32,149 nt of DNA from Treponema sp. (lineage in GTDB: Bacteria > Spirochaetota > Spirochaetia > Treponematales > Treponemataceae): NCBI GenBank assembly GCA_017940005.1, contig JAGAZO010000014.1, positions 1-32,149 on the forward strand. The letters run 5' to 3'. How positions within the stretch are numbered: the stretch's first letter is position 1; the number at the start of each line of letters is the position of its first letter. A program made the position numbers and the translations under genes. The notes beneath the pieces were generated by a model. It was not told where the DNA came from, did no database searches, and saw nothing but the letters and a program-made list of their open reading frames with translations. Below are positions 21,849 to 31,037 of this stretch, in pieces.

Positions 21849-23201
21849 TTATATTTTTTTCAGTATGGACGTAAGTTTACTCTTTTCAATTAAATCAACA
21901 GGTCTGCCTTCCACATATTTATGTGCTTCTTCGGTAAAACTTCCAGCTGTAATGCAAAAGCCTCTGTCGCATTTTAAGTCGCGCAGTTTTGAATGAAAAT
22001 CACGCACATAGAGTTCCCCTATGGCACCAGAGTTTCTATAGAAACGAAACAGTTCGCTGTCTTCCCATTTGATTGTCTCGACAGTACATAATACTTCAAC
22101 AGATTCTGACGTCACTGCTACATCTTCAATTTTTACCGTAGCATCTGCATAGTATGCCATAACAAAACGACGACACAGCGCTACAAAATCACTTGTCGCC
22201 GCCATTAAATATGCCTGCAAATTTGCATTTGTGTTCAACTCCTGATACCGTTGAATGAGCGCGCCTACATCTTTGAAGCCTGGTGTTGTCATCTGAATCT
22301 GCTTTAAGTAATAGAGCGCCTTTCCAATATTGTTAAGCGCAAGATACGCCATTGCAAGGCGATAGCGAATTGTTGCCTGCAAATCGTTCGGCACATTTTC
22401 AAGCTTCAAAGCGATTTCATAATCTTGTATGGCATTTTCATGCTGCTTAATGCTTTCATGAATCATTCCTGCAGAAAGACATGACTGTGCACCGTACTGC
22501 GGGTCTGGTCTGAGATGCAAAAAAATCTTCAATGCTTGATCATTATACCCTGTTTCAGACATTGCAGATGCAAGCGTAAAGAGCACTTCTTTGTTTGTCG
22601 GCTCTTCGTCGAGCACTTTGCGAAGAAATGGCAGACACTCTTTGTAATGCTTTGATCTAAAATACGCCATTCCCAACGGTTCATTTACTTCTGTAGATTC
22701 AGGAGAAATTGAGCGAGCTTTGCGCAAGCACATGACAGCCTTTTCATAATCATTTTTTTGCAACATGAGTTGTCCGAGATAATAACTTGCATTAAAATTA
22801 TTCTGCGACAGTTTATACGCAGAAATGAGACCTCTTGCCGCATCATCAAATTTATTAATTTTAAATGCGCATATTCCCTGTCGCTCTGCAATCTTCGCTG
22901 CATCTATTTCTTGATGCGTCGCAGTCAAATCGAGTAGTACATTGTAAAGCGGAAATGCCTTCTCCCAGTTTTGCTCATTGTAGTAAAGCTCGCCAAGTGT
23001 CGTGAGCGCAGTAATATTGCGCGGATCGCGTGCAAGCTGTTTGGAACAATCTTTAATAATTGCATTTCTGTTTTTTGCAGACAATGAACCAGCTCTTTCT
23101 TTACCTGCATTTCTTATACGCGATGCACGCATGGCAACGATAACCACAACAAGAACTACAATGATGATTACTATTGCAAAAATTGGTACTAGTATATCCA
23201 T
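21849..23201 (-). CDS. membrane-anchored TPR protein with Mrr-like C-terminal domain
   Basis: A 450-aa protein. Residues 3-25 are one hydrophobic N-terminal membrane helix followed by Arg-rich residues, so the rest is cytoplasmic. Residues about 45-330 hold a run of TPR repeats (for example ALTTLGELYYNEQNWEKAF, ASYYLGQLMLQKNDYEKAV, MAYLALNNIGKALYYL). Residues about 335-450 resemble the Mrr/restriction-endonuclease fold: VEVLCTVETIKW, then GELYVRDFHSKLRDL, CDRGFCITAGSFTEEAHKY and a final VDLIEKSKLTSIL. The usual catalytic QxK/ExK strand is not evident, so it may bind rather than cut. TAGGAGAT before the ATG sets the start. It lies 37 nt after the aminotransferase gene, likely in one transcript with it. 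Confidence 0.83.
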   Translation of the reverse strand: MDILVPIFAIVIIIVVLVVVIVAMRASRIRNAGKERAGSLSAKNRNAIIKDCSKQLARDPRNITALTTLGELYYNEQNWEKAFPLYNVLLDLTATHQEIDAAKIAERQGICAFKINKFDDAARGLISAYKLSQNNFNASYYLGQLMLQKNDYEKAVMCLRKARSISPESTEVNEPLGMAYFRSKHYKECLPFLRKVLDEEPTNKEVLFTLASAMSETGYNDQALKIFLHLRPDPQYGAQSCLSAGMIHESIKQHENAIQDYEIALKLENVPNDLQATIRYRLAMAYLALNNIGKALYYLKQIQMTTPGFKDVGALIQRYQELNTNANLQAYLMAATSDFVALCRRFVMAYYADATVKIEDVAVTSESVEVLCTVETIKWEDSELFRFYRNSGAIGELYVRDFHSKLRDLKCDRGFCITAGSFTEEAHKYVEGRPVDLIEKSKLTSILKKI

Positions 23202-23238
23202 CAGACCACGTATCTCCTAATACAGTTTACCACACGTA

Positions 23239-24423
23239 TCACTGTTGCGCGTTTCCGTGCCGCCGCTCTTCGACCATTTGTGCAATGCGTGAAACTGCAA
23301 CCTTTATTTTATTAATATCGGTAGCATAGCAGCACCGTATGAATCCTTCGCCACCTTCGCCAAAGCACGTGCCAGGCACAACAGCGACTTGCTGCTGTTC
23401 AATAAGCTGCGTGGCAAACGCCTCGCTCGAGAGCCCCGTTGAGCGAATGTCGGGAAAAATGTAAAACGCGCCTTCAGGCTCCGTACACGGCAAGCCCATG
23501 TCGCAAAACGCTTTGTACATGAGGTTGCGCCGCTGCTGATAGCTCACGCGCATGCGCTCCACTTCGCTCCAGCCGTTTTTAAGTCCTTCGATTGCGGCGT
23601 ACTGACTCATAATGGGCGCGCAAATTGTTGAATACTGGTGCAGCTTGCACACTTGCTCGGTGAGTTCTGCGGGAGCGGCAAAGTAACCGATTCTCCAGCC
23701 AGTCATTGCAAACGCTTTTGAAAATCCGTTGATGATAACCGTGTAATCTTTCATGCCAGGCAAGCTGCCTATTGAAACATGCTTTTTCCCGTCGTACACA
23801 AGCTCGCTGTAAATCTCGTCGCTTATGCACCACAGCTCATGTTTTTTTACAACTGCCGCAATTTTTGCAAGCTCTTCTTTTGGAATCATGCGGCCGGTGG
23901 GATTAGACGGCGAACACAGCATGAGCGCTTTTGTGCGCGGCGTTATGACGCTTTCAATGTGCGCAGCTGTCGGTACAAAATCTGTTGCGCTTGTGTCGAG
24001 GTGCACGAGCGTTGCATCGCACTGTTCGGAAAGCGGCTGATATGAAACATAGCACGGCTCGCACACGATGATTTCATCACCGGGATTTAATATGGAGCGG
24101 AGCACTGCGTCAACAGCTTCAGAGCCGCCAATAGTGATGAGTATTTCGTTTTTGGGCGCGTAGTACATGCCGTATTTTTCAAGATACGTTGCAATCGCTT
24201 CACGCAGTTCAAGCAGTCCCCAGTTTGATGTGTACGATGTTTCTCCTTTTTCGAGATGATAAAATGCTTCCTCGCGCATTTGCCATGGCGTTGGAAAATC
24301 AGGCTCGCCCACGCCAAGCGAGATGATGTCGTCACGCCCAATCACTAAATCGAAAAATTTGCGAATGCCCGACGGCGGCGTTGCGAGAATCTTTTTTGAA
24401 AACCTGTCTTTGCGCGTGTTCAT
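23239..24423 (-). CDS. PLP-dependent class I/II aminotransferase
   Basis: A 394-aa fold-type I aminotransferase of the AspC/AlaT-like branch. The pyridoxal lysine is Lys236 in GFSKAFAMTGWR. SDEIYSELVY (Asp202, Tyr205) contacts the cofactor ring, SPSNPTGR is the conserved substrate and PLP segment, and the C-terminal FIRCCYA holds the arginine that binds the substrate carboxylate. The 1-nt overlap (TAATG) with the Lrp/AsnC-type gene upstream implies coupled translation, and AAGGAG lies ten bases before the ATG. Pairing with an Lrp/AsnC regulator recalls Bacillus alaR-alaT, so alanine or another small amino acid is a fair guess, but the substrate is not shown by the sequence. Confidence 0.93.
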   Translation of the reverse strand: MNTRKDRFSKKILATPPSGIRKFFDLVIGRDDIISLGVGEPDFPTPWQMREEAFYHLEKGETSYTSNWGLLELREAIATYLEKYGMYYAPKNEILITIGGSEAVDAVLRSILNPGDEIIVCEPCYVSYQPLSEQCDATLVHLDTSATDFVPTAAHIESVITPRTKALMLCSPSNPTGRMIPKEELAKIAAVVKKHELWCISDEIYSELVYDGKKHVSIGSLPGMKDYTVIINGFSKAFAMTGWRIGYFAAPAELTEQVCKLHQYSTICAPIMSQYAAIEGLKNGWSEVERMRVSYQQRRNLMYKAFCDMGLPCTEPEGAFYIFPDIRSTGLSSEAFATQLIEQQQVAVVPGTCFGEGGEGFIRCCYATDINKIKVAVSRIAQMVEERRHGNAQQ

Positions 24424-24917
24424 TACGCTGTGACTCCTTCACGGTTGTCGCGCTCCGCTTCCACATACACAATGTCGTTTTCTTTGTATGTTTTGAGGAT
24501 AAAATGCGTTTTTGTTGAGCGCACGCCTTCGAGCGTGGAAAGCTTGCTCGACACAAACAGCGCAACCTCTTTGAGCGTGTCGCCTTCGATAATCACTTTT
24601 AAGTCGTAGCCACCGCTCATCAAATAGAGCGACTTTACTTGCGGAAATCGCCAGATTCTGTCTGCGATTGCGTCGAATCCTCTGTTGCGCTGCGGCGTCA
24701 CTTGTATTTCGATTTCCGCGCGCACTTTGTCTTTAAGCTCACCGTCTTTTTCAGGATTGACGATTGCAGCATACTTCATGATGATGCCGCCGTCTTCAAG
24801 CTTTTTGATTATGGCGCGCACTTCATCGCTCGATTTTTTTGTCATGGCAGAAATATCTTCTACAGAAAGGCGCGCGTTCTCGCGCAATAAATCGAGAATT
24901 TCATCAGTGTCGTTCAT
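24423..24917 (-). CDS. Lrp/AsnC family transcriptional regulator
   Basis: A 164-aa Lrp/AsnC-type regulator. The N-terminal HTH (residues 5-50; EILDLLRENARLSVEDISAM, VRAIIKKLEDGGIIMKYAAIVN) binds DNA, and the C-terminal RAM domain (about 65-155) binds an amino acid and drives oligomerisation. ATG 24917 is chosen over an upstream in-frame start at 24932 because the protein family begins at this point; the Shine-Dalgarno is weak (GGGGC). It is coupled to the aminotransferase gene through a TAATG overlap. A promoter lies about 200 nt upstream, with a long structured leader and two direct repeats by the -35, consistent with autoregulation, which is usual in this family. Confidence 0.9.
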   Translation of the reverse strand: MNDTDEILDLLRENARLSVEDISAMTKKSSDEVRAIIKKLEDGGIIMKYAAIVNPEKDGELKDKVRAEIEIQVTPQRNRGFDAIADRIWRFPQVKSLYLMSGGYDLKVIIEGDTLKEVALFVSSKLSTLEGVRSTKTHFILKTYKENDIVYVEAERDNREGVTA

Positions 24918-25121
24918 GTGTTTGCCCCGCACAAAAAAATTCGCAAAAGCACGTGAATTGCAACGCGTGCTCCACTACGCACACTGCACCACAACCGCGT
25001 GCACTGCGCAGCAGACACGTGCACGCTACATGTGCCGTGCAACAGACGCAGTTCTGCACCATGTACTGCCAAAATCGGCAGATTGCAACCATGCAACAGA
25101 CGCGCGCTTTTGCATGCAGTC
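24918..25121 (-). other. long structured leader of the Lrp-aminotransferase operon
   Basis: About 200 nt separate the promoter at 25122-25150 from the Lrp-type ATG. No gene is seen. Perfect inverted repeats are GCGTGCAC/GTGCACGC (24997-25004/25019-25026), GTGCA/TGCAC (25037-25041/25055-25059) and CTGCC/GGCAG (25066-25070/25077-25081). The 12-mer TGCAACAGACGC occurs at 25038-25049 and 25092-25103. The leader resembles no riboswitch I know. Confidence 0.55.
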
Positions 25122-25150
25122 ATTATAGCACATTGAATAATGTTTCTCAA
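25122..25150 (-). promoter_or_regulatory. promoter of the Lrp-aminotransferase operon
   Basis: On the minus strand TTGAGA (25150-25145), 17 nt, TATAAT (25127-25122). The predicted start is near 25115. Confidence 0.65.
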
Positions 25151-25189
25151 TGCGCGACATGCGCGGTATATCGACACATGCGCGACATG
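25150..25189. promoter_or_regulatory. two direct 12-bp repeats at the -35 of the Lrp operon
   Basis: ATGCGCGACATG occurs at 25150-25161 and 25178-25189, 28 bp apart. The second copy is part of an imperfect palindrome, CATG-5 nt-CATG. They lie immediately upstream of the -35 and could be regulator sites. They also sit in the 3' trailer of the SUMF1-domain gene. Confidence 0.4.
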
Positions 25190-25216
25190 TTCGGGGAAAA
25201 AGATGCATATACTATG

Positions 25217-26452
25217 TTACTGGACAAGGATGCTCCTGCACACTCGAAAACCGATAAAAGATGTTGCAGTAGCTGCAGGTAAATTTTGCTCTGCGTCAAT
25301 TTTACAATCATCTGCACTATCCTGATAAGAGCCACCGCATACACGGTATTTATCTACAGAACGCGTGTCTGTCCATTCTGCTACATTGCCTGTCATATCG
25401 TACAGATGAATGCTATTTGGCAAAAGCATTCCGCAGGCAGCGGTACATTCCGAATCGTATACAGCGTATTCTGAAAGCGTTCCCTCATCATCGGTGCCAG
25501 CATACTTGTGCTTCCACGGAAAATCTAAAGTGCTCGCAGCAAAATTGCTGTACGGCATGTCGTGCGTTTTATCTGCGTAAAATGCAGCAAGCCCGCCGCG
25601 TGCAGCATACTGCCATTCAGTTGCGGTAGGAAGCCTAAAGCCGTTTGCGCTTACATCAATAGTTGCATTATCTATGCCAGAAGACGCAATAGCACTTCGC
25701 GCCACACCGCCGCCTACACGATATACTGGCTGCAATCCGAGCATCTCGCTTTTGGCATTGCACCAAATGCGCACGTCTCTAAGCGACACATTTGTAACAG
25801 GTTCGCCACTCCCCGCATCAGGAGCGCCGCTCATACCTTCAGAACCTTCGTTGCCAGCATTGTAAAATGTGTAGCGCGCATCTCCGCGCTCATTGCTCGT
25901 TGCCCAGTCGTATACAGTTTTCCACTGCGTGTATGATGTTTCTGTACGCGCTAGTTCATACGAGACGCCAAGCACGCTCTGAAACGCGCGCGCAAGAGCA
26001 GCACGCTCATCATGTGCATCTCCGTAGTGCAAGGAGAGCGGCGCAAGCATGTCATATTCAGAATAACAAAAAATAGCAAACGTTATGTCCGATTCGTATT
26101 CCGCATTTTCGTCTGTTTGTACGGGAATAACATTTATACCAGGCACTAGCTGCAATTCCGCTGCATGTGCAATGCGCGGCGCAACGTGACGAGTGGAATT
26201 GTCTGTGTATACTGCTTCAACGAGAAGCCCGTCGCAAAGCACATTCGCGAGCGGCGTACCGTCCATATTGCAGAGCAACTCGTCATGGAGCAGATATTCT
26301 GTCTTGTCAGGTGGAGAAACTAGCCGTACCACAACCACTTCTTCACGCCCTTTGAGAATCTCTCGTACTGCAAGATTGGAACAGCCAACAAGAATTCCAC
26401 AAAAGGCGCACAGTACACTACTGCATCGCATGAAGATTAGTCTCGCCACCAT
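25217..26452 (-). CDS. lipoprotein with SUMF1/FGE-sulfatase domain
   Basis: A 411-aa predicted lipoprotein with a lipobox ending LVGC (Cys24). Residues about 40-150 are a beta-rich N-terminal part (including VVVVRLVSPPDKTEYLL). From about 165 a formylglycine-generating-enzyme fold follows: ELARTETSYTQWKTVYDWA, PVTNVSLRDVRIWCNA, ANGFRLPTATEWQYAARGG, YDMTGNVAEWTD, CGGSYQDS, and the ending FIGFRVCRS. The FGE copper site needs a Cys shortly after GGS, but here that position is Gln-Asp-Ser, so sulfatase activation is unlikely and the fold may serve binding. It is the third gene of the surface-protein operon and overlaps the upstream gene by 16 nt; GAGG seven bases before ATG 26452 sets this start. 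Confidence 0.85.
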   Translation of the reverse strand: MVARLIFMRCSSVLCAFCGILVGCSNLAVREILKGREEVVVVRLVSPPDKTEYLLHDELLCNMDGTPLANVLCDGLLVEAVYTDNSTRHVAPRIAHAAELQLVPGINVIPVQTDENAEYESDITFAIFCYSEYDMLAPLSLHYGDAHDERAALARAFQSVLGVSYELARTETSYTQWKTVYDWATSNERGDARYTFYNAGNEGSEGMSGAPDAGSGEPVTNVSLRDVRIWCNAKSEMLGLQPVYRVGGGVARSAIASSGIDNATIDVSANGFRLPTATEWQYAARGGLAAFYADKTHDMPYSNFAASTLDFPWKHKYAGTDDEGTLSEYAVYDSECTAACGMLLPNSIHLYDMTGNVAEWTDTRSVDKYRVCGGSYQDSADDCKIDAEQNLPAATATSFIGFRVCRSILVQ

Positions 26453-29400
26453 GTCATAGCCTCATCAGCAGATACCGTGGTTGTTCCATTAATAGTTGTA
26501 TGCACTCCTTTATAGACGGTCAAGAAATCGGAAGCGTAACCATACACATACGTATCAGTCATTATAAAGGAATTCTCATCGCAAATACTACTACCAGTGG
26601 CATTACCCGCAAATATGGTACTAGCATTGGCAGCAAAGCGGCAGCTATCTATATGCAGAGTGCACGGATTATGCATAAATATTGCAATAGCCCCACCACC
26701 TCCTTTTGCAGTATTCCTCAAAAACGTACAGTTTTGTACCGTAAAATTCACATTGAACTCTCTGAGCGCACTGAAGTATATAGCTCCACCAGTATGCTTT
26801 ACTGCTACACAGTCAGCAAAATAACAGTCGCGTATAAGTGTATTGCCAGTAGCATAAATTGCAGCGCCACCTCCTTCTGTTACAATATTTACAAACGTAC
26901 ATCTGTCGATAACGAACTCGCTTGATGAGCTATCTATTAAATGAGCGCAACTATATTTGTTGTTGTCGTTGTACATCTCGTAGAAAGCAAGATATATATC
27001 TTTAAAGGTGCAATCAGTTATATATGCATTTCCATCAATGGATATAATATCATTAGAGGACAAATTGTTATGGGTGATATTAGCAAATTGACATCCATCC
27101 ATAAAAAGCTCCCCGCTGGCGTAGATTATTGCGCTTCTCCGATATAAATTCCTAAAATTACAGTTTTTTATGTAAAGTCTAGAACTTGAAAAACCACGTA
27201 TACAGCTGTAGTTGCTGCTGGCATCAAATATACAATTGTCAAAAGTAGCAGCAGCATTTTCGCAGCTTGCTGATTTGATTTTTTGCCCGTAAAAAGAATA
27301 TGAACCACTCCCCTTAAACGTTAGAGCTAATCCACTTACCGTATTGGAGTCGTTATCAATAACAAGATTGTCATCATATACAAAATTGGTGTTAGCATCT
27401 GCCGTAAATTGTACAGTAGTTGTCGGCGCATAAAATCTATTCCCCCTAAAAGTAATGGAGTCTCTAGCTCTTAACGTATGCTCGGCGGAGTCCAAAAAAG
27501 TGCAGTTTGTTATGGCAACTGTATTGAGCCCATAGCATATATCGATTTTAGCATTATTGAATAATGAATCCGTTATTGTTAAATTATGATAAGTATAATG
27601 ATAGCCAGTGTACATGGCAATATTACCATCGTCAAAAAAGAATTCTGATTTTGATATGGTAATATTCCCGGCATTCATATTATCACTATATTTGGACAAC
27701 TCAAACTTAGTTTTATTAAATTTGCACTTTTCAATTAAGACATAAGCATCATATACTGTAAAATAACAGCCTTTTTCGTCGGATTCAACATTGCACTCAT
27801 ACAGGTGAAAATTACTCTGCTTATTAATATCAACGATAGACTGTAATATTACTGTACAATTATCTAAATAAACTGAACTTCCGTTGCCCGTTCTCCATAT
27901 TCTATAGAGCCGCACTTCAGAGTCTTGAACAACCAAGTTTTTTGGAAAATAGCACTCAAATGTAACATTTGAATCGCGTACAATAACTCGTTTTGTATAA
28001 CTATCACATACAACAAACATACCGTTTGGCAAGCTCGGCAGTTCTACATCAATGTAGTCACCTAGCATAAATATCATATCACTGCCAAATGTGCAGTTAG
28101 AAAAAGAAATAGGAGCACCTCTAGAACTATTGCCTTCTAAAGCAATACATGTTTGTGATTTAAATGCGCAGTTCTCAAAACCTCCATCATTGGCAGCAAT
28201 CATAATATCACAGTCAAATACAGAATCCTTTATAACAACAGTTGCGCCACAAATATTGCGTAACGAGTAGCTCGCATAAGAAACAGCAGTGTGGCCTGAT
28301 TCAGTAATACTATTGATACGATGATAGTTGCCACGAAACGCGCAATTTACAATTTCCGTACTAGCAGACTTCAAAAGAGATACCGGTTTGCTGCATACAT
28401 TATATACATCATTTATTTCTAATCCATCGAGCACAATGGTGGCTTCGGCCGTAGTGCCATACAGTACGCCATTAGTGGAGTTTTTTGATGCAGTTAACTT
28501 TGTTCGCCTTCCTTGTTCCCGCTCATTAATGCTTGTTTCCGTACCGTTAAAACCGCCGCGTAACGCCACGCTTCCATATAACGTAAAATACGCTACCTCC
28601 ATCGGTTCGTGATACATACCTCTGTCCGCCACCCACACTTCTGTCATAGTATCAGCCTTAAACTGAGACATGCTTTCGAGTGCCGCGTACAGGGAAATGT
28701 AGGCGTCTTGCCAGCTCGTGCCGTTGCTCCGTCCAATGGCATTGCTGTCAACATAAATTATTGTACCAGTTTCTTGCAGCGTAATAGTGTACTCTTTTGT
28801 ATAAAATCCATTGGCACTCGTAACGGTGTACACAACGGGAGAAGAAAAGTCAACGGCAGACACACCGCTCTGCTGCTGTACACCGTTCACACTCACAGTG
28901 CCATGTGCGGTAAATGTCGGCACAAGTGGCGTATGTGCGCTATCTGTTCCCTGAGGTAAAAGGGCAAATCCAGTGAGCGTATGTTCAGAAAGCAGCACTG
29001 TCACAGGAGAAGAATAGCGCAAGGTAGGATTAAGCGAATCTATAAATGTAAAGCTGTCAAGGCTGCACGCGCTGTCTTCATCCTGCTTGTATGTTACCTG
29101 TACTTTATACGTTTTAGTCACCGATGAATCTTCTGCAGCTGTTACAGTATAATAGACAGCAGCCCTAAAATTCTGCGCACTGAATCCTGACGACTGCGTA
29201 ATGCCAGACACTGTCACCGGTCCTGTCGCAGAAAACTCCGGAATAAGTTTGAAGAAGCCGTATTGCGAATATCGAACTTCTACTAAAATGGTGTCTGTTG
29301 CATCGCTCACAACACCTTCTGCATCGCAGCTTAAGCCCTCATTCAAACGCGACGGAAATGAAAACGAAGTGATTGCCGCAACAGCAGGAGCAACTTGGAT

Positions 29401-30981
29401 AAATGCAACACGCACCGTATACAAGCGGCAATACAATCCGTTTCGCGATGTGCACAAATACTGCAATGATGTGGAATAATTCTGTTTTGTTACACCGCTT
29501 ATCTGCTGCACATGCTCAATCGTCACTGTGCCTGGCGTCACAAATGTCGGAATCAAATCGTAAGGGCATTCCCCTGTGTAAAGCACAGTAACAGTAATTA
29601 AACCGGTGTCGCCTTCATCAAAGATTGATGCCATGGCAGTTGCCTGGATGTCGCTGTTCAGCTCCTTTTTAAAACGGAAATCGGTAATGCTGCGGATTGT
29701 GTCTCTGTCCTCATAATACGTAGCAGTGAGCGTGTATTCTTTTTTTTCACCGTCGAGATATACACACACCTGGCACTCGCGCAGTGCATCGGTAAACGGA
29801 ATTGCTGTAACACCAGAGACAAGCTCCATCTCTGCACTGCCTGAAATGCTGTACGTAATTTTATCTCCGATAAACGTTACATCGGGAACAAGCGAAAGCG
29901 AACCGCCGTCTGCGGTATATTCCGCAGGATAATATACGCTCACGTATACTGTTCCAGATGTTGATACACTGCCGCTTGCATCTCTGACAAGTCCTTCATT
30001 ATTATATTTTGAAAACGTTACGTTCTTGAGTTTTGGTGATACATCTTTAAAATGACATGTTACTTTATAAAATTTTATTGAACCGTCACTACCTTTGATA
30101 AGGTAGTACACTGGTTCAGAAAAATCAATGCTATATGTGCAAGCAAGCGGGTCAAAGAATTCAATGTTGTTGGCGCGCACCCATTTTTCCACATATTTTT
30201 CTGCATCTGCTGCGGCGGCAAATCCGCTATAAAACGAGACAAGCTTTACCATATCGCCGTCAACAAGTTCCATCAACACATTCTGCGTCAATGGCAATAT
30301 TGTTGCACCTTCAGAGACGCTGACAGTAGGCACAAACACTGTGCTGTATGTTTCAGATGGTACGGTAAAATCAACAGTCTTTTCTCCAATGACAGACTCA
30401 TCAATTTGATTATGCACAGTAAATGAAATAATATTTTTCTCAGCAGAGCTGTCACTATCAGAATTATCACTATAGGAAAAGTTGACTGAAACTGAATACG
30501 CACGATATTCGCCATTGCCCGCAAGTATGCCAAATGGCACATCGGAAGAAAAATCAATAGCTTCGTCAAGCGGCGGCACTTTAAAACCTTGATGCTGCCG
30601 CAAAAAATCGACTGTCCAGTCAAGGAGCGTGTCATTTTCTTTTGCCTCGTACATGCCAACCGCAGCTTTGAGCAAATTGACAGTGGGAAACGCCCTCTGG
30701 ATATATGCAATAGTAAGCGGAAGAACTGTCGCTTTGGGAGAATGTTCTACCACAGGAATCAACGTAGTAATATCTGCACTATCGAGAACATCGACAGTTA
30801 TCCTCGTTCCTGTTATGGCAGATTGTACTGTTACATCATTTCCCGAAATATCACAGACTCGAAACGAGATGATGTCGCCTGACGGCGGTACTAAGTCGTG
30901 AATTAAATTATTGCACGAAATAACTGTCAATGCATATAGACATGCCACTATGCCTACAACCTTTTTTGCCTTACTGTTCAT
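26437..30981 (-). CDS. large lipoprotein with six bacterial-surface repeats and a C-terminal beta-helix
   Basis: A 1514-aa predicted lipoprotein, lipobox VISC with Cys23. Residues about 35-735 hold six repeats of roughly 100-150 aa that share a layout: an IISF or ITSFSF strand, a LIPxFxxxGxVxV block, SGVxxxxF, and a VYTVTSANGxxxxYTVxx ending (DUF5018/cadherin-like surface domains). From about residue 740 (IYVDSNA, SWQDAY) to the end is a right-handed parallel beta-helix like pectate lyase or polymorphic membrane proteins, with many coils bearing NCTF, DCYF, KCKF or SCRF. No catalytic residues are evident. It is probably exposed on the outer surface. TAGGAGA before the ATG sets the start, 56 nt after the upstream OmpA-type gene. 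The helix-coding part is very AT-rich. Confidence 0.85.
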   Translation of the reverse strand: MNSKAKKVVGIVACLYALTVISCNNLIHDLVPPSGDIISFRVCDISGNDVTVQSAITGTRITVDVLDSADITTLIPVVEHSPKATVLPLTIAYIQRAFPTVNLLKAAVGMYEAKENDTLLDWTVDFLRQHQGFKVPPLDEAIDFSSDVPFGILAGNGEYRAYSVSVNFSYSDNSDSDSSAEKNIISFTVHNQIDESVIGEKTVDFTVPSETYSTVFVPTVSVSEGATILPLTQNVLMELVDGDMVKLVSFYSGFAAAADAEKYVEKWVRANNIEFFDPLACTYSIDFSEPVYYLIKGSDGSIKFYKVTCHFKDVSPKLKNVTFSKYNNEGLVRDASGSVSTSGTVYVSVYYPAEYTADGGSLSLVPDVTFIGDKITYSISGSAEMELVSGVTAIPFTDALRECQVCVYLDGEKKEYTLTATYYEDRDTIRSITDFRFKKELNSDIQATAMASIFDEGDTGLITVTVLYTGECPYDLIPTFVTPGTVTIEHVQQISGVTKQNYSTSLQYLCTSRNGLYCRLYTVRVAFIQVAPAVAAITSFSFPSRLNEGLSCDAEGVVSDATDTILVEVRYSQYGFFKLIPEFSATGPVTVSGITQSSGFSAQNFRAAVYYTVTAAEDSSVTKTYKVQVTYKQDEDSACSLDSFTFIDSLNPTLRYSSPVTVLLSEHTLTGFALLPQGTDSAHTPLVPTFTAHGTVSVNGVQQQSGVSAVDFSSPVVYTVTSANGFYTKEYTITLQETGTIIYVDSNAIGRSNGTSWQDAYISLYAALESMSQFKADTMTEVWVADRGMYHEPMEVAYFTLYGSVALRGGFNGTETSINEREQGRRTKLTASKNSTNGVLYGTTAEATIVLDGLEINDVYNVCSKPVSLLKSASTEIVNCAFRGNYHRINSITESGHTAVSYASYSLRNICGATVVIKDSVFDCDIMIAANDGGFENCAFKSQTCIALEGNSSRGAPISFSNCTFGSDMIFMLGDYIDVELPSLPNGMFVVCDSYTKRVIVRDSNVTFECYFPKNLVVQDSEVRLYRIWRTGNGSSVYLDNCTVILQSIVDINKQSNFHLYECNVESDEKGCYFTVYDAYVLIEKCKFNKTKFELSKYSDNMNAGNITISKSEFFFDDGNIAMYTGYHYTYHNLTITDSLFNNAKIDICYGLNTVAITNCTFLDSAEHTLRARDSITFRGNRFYAPTTTVQFTADANTNFVYDDNLVIDNDSNTVSGLALTFKGSGSYSFYGQKIKSASCENAAATFDNCIFDASSNYSCIRGFSSSRLYIKNCNFRNLYRRSAIIYASGELFMDGCQFANITHNNLSSNDIISIDGNAYITDCTFKDIYLAFYEMYNDNNKYSCAHLIDSSSSEFVIDRCTFVNIVTEGGGAAIYATGNTLIRDCYFADCVAVKHTGGAIYFSALREFNVNFTVQNCTFLRNTAKGGGGAIAIFMHNPCTLHIDSCRFAANASTIFAGNATGSSICDENSFIMTDTYVYGYASDFLTVYKGVHTTINGTTTVSADEAMTWWRD

Positions 30982-31037
30982 CGTCTTCTCCTAATAAAAA
31001 CTCCCTATTAATGATGCGCTATGTATGCGCAACTGTT

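Noticed and set aside
24685..25282. Two overlapping 147-codon plus-strand ORFs over the Lrp gene and its leader
   Set aside because: They are antisense shadows in a repeat-rich leader, with Cys/His/Arg-rich low-complexity products and no ribosome-binding site.
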